Shown in pieces: positions 17,424-23,981 of a stretch of DNA of 34,908 bases (the first letter of the stretch is position 1; each line of letters starts with the position of its first letter). This stretch comes from Bacteroides ovatus (GTDB lineage: Bacteria; Bacteroidota; Bacteroidia; Bacteroidales; Bacteroidaceae). The stretch lies in contig JAUUNK010000030.1 of the NCBI GenBank assembly GCA_030844565.1, forward strand, positions 1-34,908, given 5' to 3'. A program made the translations under genes and the position numbers. Below the pieces are notes generated by a model. It worked only from the letters and a program-made list of their open reading frames with translations. It did not search any database and had not been told where the DNA came from.

Positions 17424-17570
17424 TTAGTGGTTAATACAAATAAATTTTAATTGTGGATTGATGCCGTGTGTAGCGTAAGCATTCCCTTCTGGATACGTCC
17501 ATAGCGGCTGAATTAGGTTTCTTTTCCCCGAAGGGAGACGGATGGTGGTGATGCGTGTCTTCATGTACAT
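17424..17570 (-). CDS. Possible 48-residue leader ORF upstream of susC
   Basis: An uninterrupted minus-strand frame runs from ATG at 17570 (or the second ATG at 17564, beginning MKTRITTIRLPSGKRNL) to TAA at 17424, ending 12 bases before the susC2 start. The peptide is basic at the N-terminus (seven Lys/Arg in the first 18 residues) and ends LKFICINH. There is no signal peptide, and I recognise no family. It would begin about 25-30 bases after the predicted transcription start. It could be a regulatory leader peptide, a real small protein, or chance: 48 codons is short enough for chance. No strong ribosome-binding site is visible (AT-rich AAAAATTTT precedes it), which is usual for Bacteroides. 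Confidence 0.35.
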   Translation of the reverse strand: MYMKTRITTIRLPSGKRNLIQPLWTYPEGNAYATHGINPQLKFICINH

Positions 17571-17599
17571 AAAATTTTTAAATGATTAACTTTTCACTG

Positions 17600-17607
17600 C
17601 AAAGAAA
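17600..17607 (-). promoter_or_regulatory. Weak candidate -7 element for the susC operon
   Basis: The minus strand reads TTTCTTTG, one mismatch to TAnnTTTG, 189 bases before the susC2 ATG and 30 before the small ORF. A weak promoter needing an activator would suit HTCS control, but no HTCS site can be recognised by eye. Confidence 0.3.
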
Positions 17608-17859
17608 GGCGATATTATAAGAAAGTAATAGAAAAATTTTCCTTGATTGTAGCACTAATTGTATCCGGAGGATTTGTACTCTTTGTATCTTCAAGAAGAT
17701 ATATACCACATTATGAGAAACTTATGTCCTTCTGCTGCGGGAGGGACATATTATTTATCGGAATTAGTAAGAGAGAAGTATTTAAATAGCCTGCATCTTT
17801 TAAAAGGATAAGATGTCTGCCTTCCTATGGTTTTTAAGTCCTCTGCGGTTTTTAATGAA

Positions 17860-17969
17860 TTTCCTCGCCTGGAAATTAGAGTTTCTTGGGCGGGAAATTA
17901 CAATTTCTTGCCCAAGAAACAAATGTTTCTCCGCCGGGATTTTTAGAAAAGCTCACCGGCTTTTCTAAA
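17860..17969. repeat. Array B: five 22-bp units with hairpin-forming cores
   Basis: Units start at 17860, 17882, 17904, 17926 and 17948, an exact 22-base step. The first four begin TTTC and the fifth AAAG. Several units are themselves dyads whose arms change together: AATTTCC/GGAAATT (17858-17864, 17871-17877) and TTTCTTG/CAAGAAA in unit 3. Larger perfect stems span units: 17881-17891 with 17910-17920 (11 bp), and 17938-17952 with 17959-17973 (15 bp). The array sits in the 500 bases between the phosphoesterase stop and the small ORF. The only other structure I see there is a short TATGTCC/GGACATA hairpin at 17723-17750. Confidence 0.8.
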
Positions 17970-17973
17970 AATC
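17938..17973 (-). terminator. Perfect 15-bp hairpin, possible end of the HTCS-phosphoesterase transcript
   Basis: Bases 17938-17952 (GATTTTTAGAAAAGC) are the exact reverse complement of 17959-17973, around a six-base loop. It lies 99 bases after the phosphoesterase stop. There is no U-run after the stem, so termination is plausible but not classical; the hairpin is also the last unit pair of array B. Confidence 0.45.
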
Positions 17974-18071
17974 AACTTCTGGATTGGTTATGAATATGTA
18001 GTGGATTATTTGAAAGAGGAAGAGAGGAGATATATACTGGATAAAAGAAATGGGAGCCAATCGTAATTGAA

Positions 18072-18983
18072 TTATTTATTCAGCGGAAATGTGCGGGAAG
18101 TCATTCTTCCTTTTCCTTCTACTACTATTTTATCTTCATATATCTTCACGATGCCAAAAGCATTCTTGTCTTGCGTTTCAATCATACCTTCCGCAGTAAT
18201 GACCGGGATGTTCCCGAAATAACCGAATTCACCTGCATGGTGGTGTCCTGCAAAGATGGCTTTTACACAATCATATCGTCCAATGACTTCCAATATTTCT
18301 AGATTGTTGAGGGCAGTAAACTCAGTTCTCGGGTAAAGGGGGTGATGGCTAAAGATGAGTACATTCTTCTTTTTTTTCTGGTTCTTTTTGAGAATATTTT
18401 CAAGCCACGCTAGTTGACGGCTGCTGATACCTCCGTTCCAATTGGCGCCTTGTAGTCCTCCGGTAGATTTAATCTTGTTTCGCATCTCTATGAGTTCCTT
18501 TTCTTTCTTTGTGCCTTTCACATTGGAGTAGCCGGCTACTTCATTGGTGTTGAGCATCACGAATATCCAATTCTTTTTTTCAAAAGAATAATATTCGGAA
18601 GGCATGCCGAGCTTGCGGTATAGTTCCCGATTGTCTTTGATACCTTTATAATCATGGTTACCAGTGAGATGATAGACTTTGCCGTGGAGGCGTTTCAGAC
18701 AGAGAAATACGGAGGCAAGGTCTTCCTGGTTTCTGTCTATAATGTCTCCCAAATTAATGGTGAACTGGACTTCTCGTGCATTCAGTGAATCGACGCATTC
18801 TTTCAGTTTAGCGAGAGACTCCCGGTAGAAACGGGTTTTGCCCGGTTCGCAATTCCCGTATTGAGTATCGGCAAATAAGCCGAACTCTAAAACAGGAGCT
18901 ACATTCTTTTGGGCAAAGACAGGACTTAGCTCGGAAAGAAGACCGAGGAAGAAGGCGATAAATAGAGTTCTGAAATATTTCAT
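18072..18983 (-). CDS. Secreted calcineurin-like metallophosphoesterase, ADPRibase-Mn-like
   Basis: About 303 residues from MKYFRTLFIAFFLGLL; an ATG two codons earlier (18989) is equally possible, and the frame open to 19172 overlaps the HTCS coding end and is not used. The signal peptide ends near SPVFAQ (residue 25). Metallophosphoesterase blocks are FADTQYG (Asp39, Gln41), GDIIDRN (79-85), TGNHDY (Asn109, His110), FSHHPLYP and AGHHHAGEFGY. The first block is D-x-Q instead of D-x-H, as I recall for the ADPRibase-Mn/CDP-alcohol diphosphatase (Nbla03831) group. It starts 28 bases after the HTCS stop and is probably co-transcribed with it. A periplasmic phosphatase or phosphodiesterase acting on phosphorylated glycans, or on phosphate/nucleotide diphosphates met during growth, is inferred; the substrate is unknown. 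Confidence 0.88.
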   Translation of the reverse strand: MKYFRTLFIAFFLGLLSELSPVFAQKNVAPVLEFGLFADTQYGNCEPGKTRFYRESLAKLKECVDSLNAREVQFTINLGDIIDRNQEDLASVFLCLKRLHGKVYHLTGNHDYKGIKDNRELYRKLGMPSEYYSFEKKNWIFVMLNTNEVAGYSNVKGTKKEKELIEMRNKIKSTGGLQGANWNGGISSRQLAWLENILKKNQKKKKNVLIFSHHPLYPRTEFTALNNLEILEVIGRYDCVKAIFAGHHHAGEFGYFGNIPVITAEGMIETQDKNAFGIVKIYEDKIVVEGKGRMTSRTFPLNK

Positions 18984-19011
18984 AATCATCAGTGTTTTAT
19001 GGTAAGTTAAA

Positions 19012-22000
19012 CTAGGGCTGGGGCGACGTATTCTTTTTACGATAGCTCTGGGGAGTATCATTGAATTGTCCTTTGAAACATCGGGTGAAGTAAACAGCGG
19101 AACCGAATCCCAAGCGGTCTGATATTTCAGCAATCTGCATGTTGGGATACTTGATAAGTAGGGCTGCCGCACGTTTTAATTTATGATTTAGGACATAGTT
19201 GTTGGGTGTCATTCCTGTTAAGGCTTTAAATTTGGAATAGAGCAGTGTTCTGCCCATTCCTATCTCTTTGCAAAGCATAGGTATGTCGAACTGTGGATCG
19301 TCGATGTGGGCGTCGATAATTTCTGTTGCCTCTTTCAGTAAATCTTTGTCCATGGGATTGATGTCTGTCAGATCTACTTCATTGATTAACTTGTCATTGA
19401 GTTGGCGCTGAATCAACAGGCGGTTGCGGATTAAATTGTTGCAACGTGCCAATAGTATTCTTGCATCGAAAGGTTTGGTGATGTAGTCATCAGCTCCGCT
19501 GTTCAATCCTTCGATATTCTGTTCGTTAGTGTTTAGCGCTGTCAGCAAGATAACGGGGATGTGGCAAAGGTCGATGTCGTTTTTGATTTGCAGGCACATT
19601 TCCGTTCCGGTCATTTCCGGCATCATGACATCGCTGACGATAAGGGTAGGTTTCTCGCTAATGGCAAGTTCTAGGCCTTCTTTGCCGTTGCGGGCAATCA
19701 ATGCTTTGTAGAAAGGAGAGAAGAGTTGCCGCAACACTTTCAGCAGGTCTTCATTGTCCTCTACTATTAATAAGGTATGTTTTGTTTTGTCCGGGTTGAT
19801 GTCTGGAGCGTTTTCTGGTTCCGCTTCAGGGTCGATGTTAATGGGCAGAGACTTCGGAATGAACGATTTTTCTTCGATGTGGTCCACGAAGATGATGTCT
19901 TTGTCCTCAGCAAAGTCTTCTTTCTCTTTGGGCAGGCGGACTACGAAAGTACTTCCTTTTCCAATTTCGCTTTCAACATGAATGTCGCCTTGGTGTTTTG
20001 CGACAATGCTTTTCGTCAGGGCGAGTCCAATGCCTGTGCCGCGGGTCATTCGGGTATCTTTTTGTTCGCTGTTAGCTTGGTAGAAGCGGTCGAAGATGTG
20101 GGAAGCTTCCGAGGAATCTATTCCTGCTCCGCTATCTTTTACTTGAATACGAATATCGGGAACAGTGGTGATAACAATTTCTATCTGCCCGTTGTCCGGA
20201 GTGTATTTAAAAGCGTTAGAGAGAAGGTTGAAAAATACCTTCTCCAGTTGGACCGCATCGAACCAGCAAGTAGCGGATTCATCATCGCTAGTGAAGAGAA
20301 AAGTGATGTTGCGGCGCTGGGCATAATCGAAGAAAGAATAATAAATCTCTTTGAGGAAGGGAGTCAAGTTCTGTCGGGCCATTTTTAAGGTCACGTGATT
20401 CTGCTCGAACTTCCGGAAATCCAGAAGTTCGGAAACAAGGTTTTTCATCTGCTGTGTATTCTTGTATATTTTCAGCAGAGGATTATAGATGGCAGGGGGA
20501 ATGCCCGTTTGTTGCAGCAATTGGTCGATATGGCTAATGATAAGAGTCAATGGCGTGCGGAACTCGTGGCTGACGTTGGTGAAGAACAAAAGTTTGGCTT
20601 GGTTCATTTGTTCAATTTGTTGTTTCTCGAATTGCTCTTTCTCTAACGAGAGAGCAAGCACCTTGCGAGCGGTCCTACTGCGGATATAATAGGCTACGCA
20701 AAGGCTGGTGAAAGATATATAGAATAGCCAGGACCAGGGAGAGTTGTACCATGGAGATGCAATCCGGATAGGCAAAGATATTTCTTCTGCGCCTGCGCTG
20801 AATCCACCGTTCTGCATGCGTATGCGAAGAGTATAACTTCCGGGATCGAGATTGGTGTAATGAAGTGCCATTTGTCGTGCCATAATCCATTCTTTGTCGA
20901 AACCTTCCAGTTTGTACTCATAATGGTTGCTTTGCTGGATGTCCGAATAGTTGGTAATGGCAAAGTGAAGAGTAATGTTATTCTGGTCATGTTTCAAAGA
21001 TAAAGTTTTCATAAAGGGAAGAGAGAGAGGCAGAATGCCTGTTTCGTCTTCCGGATAAATATGTTGGTTGTTAACGAGTAGTTGGGAGAAGTAAAGTTCC
21101 CGTTTACCGCCAGATGTTTTTAACTTCTCTTCGTGAAAAGCTGTCAATCCTTTAATATCGCCAATATATATTTCATTGTCCGAGGTGACGTATATACCAC
21201 AGTCGTTGATGATGACAGGAGAGGGGAAGTCGGCAGATAGCTCGATGGAACGGAAGGTGTTGTTGGTGGGCGAGAAGAGAGTGATACCTTTGTCACTGGT
21301 GATAAGGAGGTTGCCCAGTTGGGTGAGAGCCAGATTGTAGCAGTAGTCACTCAGCAGTTGTCCGTTCTTTGTGGTGTAGTTCACCATTTTCTGGGTTTCG
21401 GGATGATAACAGAAAAGCCCTGAACCTAAAGAACCGAAGAAAATTCCCCGAGGTGTCACTTTTACTTTGGTCGGGCGGAACTCTACACCGCGTTCTTTGA
21501 GTGGAATGTAGGTAACATCCTTTGGATTGGAAAGATTGAGACGTATCAATGAACCCCATACGAGCAGCCAAGCATTGCCTTTGTTGTCGAGGTCGAAGTT
21601 TTGGCAATAGAAGTTGGTATGCAGCCGGGTAAACTCATTTGTTTCGGGATCCATCATATAAAAACCGTTGTTGCTCGAAAGATAGAGACGGTCCTTGTGA
21701 AAGGCGACATGATAGATGATGTTTCCCGGTTGAGGCTTCTTGCCGGAATTGTATAGGTAGTTATAGAATTGTTTCTTCTGTATGTCATAGCGGGATAGTC
21801 CTCCCAGGTAGGTGCCTATATATAAGTAGTCACGTTTGGAGTCATAGCATATACTTTTGATATTGTTGTGGGGTAGGGCATTGCCTTTCCCTGCACGATA
21901 GTTAGTGAAGTTGTGCGTCCGCAGGTTCATGCGGCTCAGACCTCCTCCATCGGTACCAATCCATAGATTATGTTCTTTGTCTTCGGTCATTTCACCGATG

Positions 22001-23013
22001 TAGGAGAAATATAAGTCTTTGTCAGCATGTTGGTCATAGTTGTAACGGGAGAAGACTTCTTGTCCGGGATTGAAGTAGTTGACACCTCCAAAATAGCTAC
22101 CTAGCCACACGATGCCATGACGGTCGCAATAAACGGCAAAGATGGAAGGATGGTCCAGCCCGCCTGTGTTTCGGTTGGCGCGGATGAGAGAAAACTTTCC
22201 AGTCTGGTAGTCATATTTTTGTAATCCGTCGAAAGTACCGAACCAGATATTATGGAACTTGTCTTCGGCAAAGTCGCGTATCTGCCAACTGCTGATGCCG
22301 TCTGGAGAGTCAGGACGGTAGGGGACTTTAGTGATGGTTCCGTCCAGTGCTATGCGGTAAAGTCCTTCCATGCGGCAACCTACCCAGATTTCTTTGCGGG
22401 AACTTTCGAATATCCGGTAGATGTTGACGTCGGGAATGAGGAGAGTAGTTTCTTTGGTCCTGCGGTCGGCTACATATAGCCCTTCTTTGCTTCCGATATA
22501 AATTCGTTCAGCGGTCAGGGTGAGCCAGGTAGCTTCCTTTATGTTGGTGTGTATAAAGGTTTCCAGGCTATCTGTCTGTGAATTATAAAAGCATATATCA
22601 TCGCTTACAGCACACCATATATTACCCTCGTAAGAAGTAAGTGCATTCGCTTCATCCTGGGTAATGGAACGGAAGTTTTCTTTAGAAATATCATATTTTA
22701 CTATTGATTTTCCGGCAAGAAAGAAGATGTCCCCCTGCCGGTCTCCGGTAATCGTATGTATTTCGTTGTCAATTAAGATGGAACCTCCTGCTTTGGAATG
22801 ATTTTCTGTGTATGCTTTGTGAGCTACGATAGTGTTACCGTCGTATACGTTGATTCCCTCCCGTGTGCCAAACCACATGCGTCCTAAAGTGTCTTGGTAA
22901 ATAGACATCACCGACAGTTGGGAAAGTCCTTTGGACATACCTATGTGTTTGAAGTATTCAGCATGCGCGTTCAGGGAAAGCAAAAAGCATAAGAGGAAAA
23001 GTATTCGTTTCAT
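19012..23013 (-). CDS. Hybrid two-component system regulator of the PUL (HTCS)
   Basis: About 1333 residues, starting at MKRILFLLCFLLSLNAHAEYF (ATG at 23013; another ATG lies 9 bases upstream). After the signal peptide come the reg_prop beta-propeller repeats (DTLGRMWFGTREGINVYDG, NIWFGTFDGLQKYD, NLWIGTDGGGLSRM), the Y_Y_Y domain (YEYKLEGFDKEWI, LDPGSYTLRIRMQNG) and a membrane span near residues 760-780. In the cytoplasm are HisKA (NVSHEFRTPLTLI, His816), HATPase (NLLSNAFKYTPDNGQ, DSGAGID, GTGIGLALT), a receiver (VEDNED, Asp1128 in VSDVMMPEMTG, KPF) and an AraC-type helix-turn-helix at the C-terminus (GMTPNNYVLNHKLKRAA, SDRLGFGSAVYFTRCFKGQF). All key residues are present. It would bind a glycan signal in the periplasm and activate the adjacent sus operon. 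Confidence 0.96.
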   Translation of the reverse strand: MKRILFLLCFLLSLNAHAEYFKHIGMSKGLSQLSVMSIYQDTLGRMWFGTREGINVYDGNTIVAHKAYTENHSKAGGSILIDNEIHTITGDRQGDIFFLAGKSIVKYDISKENFRSITQDEANALTSYEGNIWCAVSDDICFYNSQTDSLETFIHTNIKEATWLTLTAERIYIGSKEGLYVADRRTKETTLLIPDVNIYRIFESSRKEIWVGCRMEGLYRIALDGTITKVPYRPDSPDGISSWQIRDFAEDKFHNIWFGTFDGLQKYDYQTGKFSLIRANRNTGGLDHPSIFAVYCDRHGIVWLGSYFGGVNYFNPGQEVFSRYNYDQHADKDLYFSYIGEMTEDKEHNLWIGTDGGGLSRMNLRTHNFTNYRAGKGNALPHNNIKSICYDSKRDYLYIGTYLGGLSRYDIQKKQFYNYLYNSGKKPQPGNIIYHVAFHKDRLYLSSNNGFYMMDPETNEFTRLHTNFYCQNFDLDNKGNAWLLVWGSLIRLNLSNPKDVTYIPLKERGVEFRPTKVKVTPRGIFFGSLGSGLFCYHPETQKMVNYTTKNGQLLSDYCYNLALTQLGNLLITSDKGITLFSPTNNTFRSIELSADFPSPVIINDCGIYVTSDNEIYIGDIKGLTAFHEEKLKTSGGKRELYFSQLLVNNQHIYPEDETGILPLSLPFMKTLSLKHDQNNITLHFAITNYSDIQQSNHYEYKLEGFDKEWIMARQMALHYTNLDPGSYTLRIRMQNGGFSAGAEEISLPIRIASPWYNSPWSWLFYISFTSLCVAYYIRSRTARKVLALSLEKEQFEKQQIEQMNQAKLLFFTNVSHEFRTPLTLIISHIDQLLQQTGIPPAIYNPLLKIYKNTQQMKNLVSELLDFRKFEQNHVTLKMARQNLTPFLKEIYYSFFDYAQRRNITFLFTSDDESATCWFDAVQLEKVFFNLLSNAFKYTPDNGQIEIVITTVPDIRIQVKDSGAGIDSSEASHIFDRFYQANSEQKDTRMTRGTGIGLALTKSIVAKHQGDIHVESEIGKGSTFVVRLPKEKEDFAEDKDIIFVDHIEEKSFIPKSLPINIDPEAEPENAPDINPDKTKHTLLIVEDNEDLLKVLRQLFSPFYKALIARNGKEGLELAISEKPTLIVSDVMMPEMTGTEMCLQIKNDIDLCHIPVILLTALNTNEQNIEGLNSGADDYITKPFDARILLARCNNLIRNRLLIQRQLNDKLINEVDLTDINPMDKDLLKEATEIIDAHIDDPQFDIPMLCKEIGMGRTLLYSKFKALTGMTPNNYVLNHKLKRAAALLIKYPNMQIAEISDRLGFGSAVYFTRCFKGQFNDTPQSYRKKNTSPQP

Positions 23014-23104
23014 AGTATGCATATTTCTAATTAGTCGTATTTTTCAATTTCATCTCTTTAAATATCTATGCCGACAACTGCGTGGGTCATTTTATAAGCG
23101 GAGG

Positions 23105-23112
23105 TAAAGATA
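23105..23112 (-). promoter_or_regulatory. Candidate -7 element of the HTCS gene
   Basis: The minus strand reads TATCTTTA, one mismatch to TAnnTTTG, 92 bases before the HTCS ATG. No -33 box is clear. Confidence 0.4.
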
Positions 23113-23151
23113 GGAAGAAATTTTAGCATGAATCAAATATAAACATAAAAA

Positions 23152-23210
23152 ACATCCTCCTATTTCAAGTCTGTTTCCTAAAAAGAAGCTACTTGAAATA
23201 AAGAGGATGT
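23152..23210 (-). terminator. Terminator of the KGG-repeat protein gene
   Basis: ACATCCTC-C-TATTTCAAGT (23152-23170) pairs with ACTTGAAATA-AA-GAGGATGT (23191-23210), 18 pairs with one small bulge and a 20-base loop. On the minus strand the stem is followed by a T-rich stretch, 39 bases past the gene's stop. Confidence 0.75.
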
Positions 23211-23248
23211 CATCTCCATTCCCCAAGGAATATTTGCATTAAATAGAC

Positions 23249-23860
23249 TTATGCGTGAGATTTTTCAGCTTTTTCAGCTCTTGCTTCACCACCTTTGCGT
23301 CCTGCTTCTACGTGTTGTTCGTGAGAACCGCCTCTGCTACTTCCACCTTGAGAGTTGCTGGAGCCTTCTTTCATTTGTTCAGCTCTTGCTTCTCCGCCTT
23401 TACGTCCGGCTTCTACGTGTTGTTCATGAGAACCGCCTCTGCTACTTCCACCTTGAGAGCTGCTGGAGCCTTCTCTCATTTGTTCAGCTCTTGCTTCTCC
23501 GCCTTTACGTCCGGCTTCTACATGTTTTTCATGAGAACTTTGGGAAGAAGAATTGGAAGAACCAGAGTTACCTCCTTCATTGTTACCACCGTTGGAACCT
23601 TCGCGCATGTGCTCAGCTCTCGCTTCGCCACCTTTACGTCCAGCTTCTACATGCTTTTCGTGGCTGCTCTGTGAAGAGGAGCTATTAGAACCAGAATTGG
23701 AAGAACCAGAGTTGCCTCCTTCATTGTTACCTTCGCGCATGTGCTCAGCTCTTGCTTCACCACCTTTGCGTCCAGCTTCTACATGCTTTTCGTGACTACT
23801 CTCTGTAGAATTACCTCTGTTCTGAGATTCATTGCTACTTGATTCATTCTTTGTATTCAT
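23249..23860 (-). CDS. KGG-repeat, stress-type hydrophilic protein with five tandem repeats
   Basis: A 203-residue, very polar, probably disordered protein. It carries five near-identical copies of SHE(K/Q)HVEAGRKGGEARAE between residues 22 and 196, joined by Ser/Gly/Asn-rich linkers of varying length (GGNSGSSNSGSNSSSSQS and shorter). The GRKGGEA core is the KGG motif (stress-induced protein, PF10685) found in GsiB-like and Con-10-like proteins linked to desiccation, starvation or general stress. There is no signal peptide, so it is cytoplasmic. The DNA repeats are highly similar (23273-23797), so copy number may vary between strains. It is monocistronic with its own terminator and a plausible promoter. 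The Bacteroides role is unproven; protection or aggregation control under stress is inferred. Confidence 0.85.
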   Translation of the reverse strand: MNTKNESSSNESQNRGNSTESSHEKHVEAGRKGGEARAEHMREGNNEGGNSGSSNSGSNSSSSQSSHEKHVEAGRKGGEARAEHMREGSNGGNNEGGNSGSSNSSSQSSHEKHVEAGRKGGEARAEQMREGSSSSQGGSSRGGSHEQHVEAGRKGGEARAEQMKEGSSNSQGGSSRGGSHEQHVEAGRKGGEARAEKAEKSHA

Positions 23861-23883
23861 ACTTTTAATATATTTAAATTCAA

Positions 23884-23913
23884 CAATATAATCGCCTAAT
23901 ATTACAAGGCAAA
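23884..23913 (-). promoter_or_regulatory. Candidate promoter of the KGG-repeat gene
   Basis: The minus strand has TTTG (23910-23913) and TATATTG (23884-23890) separated by 19 bases, the normal Bacteroides spacing, with a slightly imperfect -7 box. The ATG is 23 bases further on. Confidence 0.4.
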
Positions 23914-23981
23914 GAATGAAAAGTTTCCCTCATTAAGAAGATTTGAGTTTTGAGGCAAAGTATTAGGGCAAATAAACATTT

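Noticed and set aside
18987..19172. Upstream extension of the phosphoesterase gene into the HTCS coding end
   Set aside because: The extension lies in another frame of the AraC domain and would bury the clear signal peptide starting MKYFRTLF.
23056..23090. A 10-codon ATG frame (MTHAVVGIDI) in the HTCS leader
   Set aside because: Too short to distinguish from chance, with no attenuator structure around it.
23251..23795. Long plus-strand open frames opposite the KGG-repeat gene
   Set aside because: They are complements of the biased repeat codons, have no promoter or family resemblance, and produce Leu/Arg- or Ser/Phe-rich repeats.
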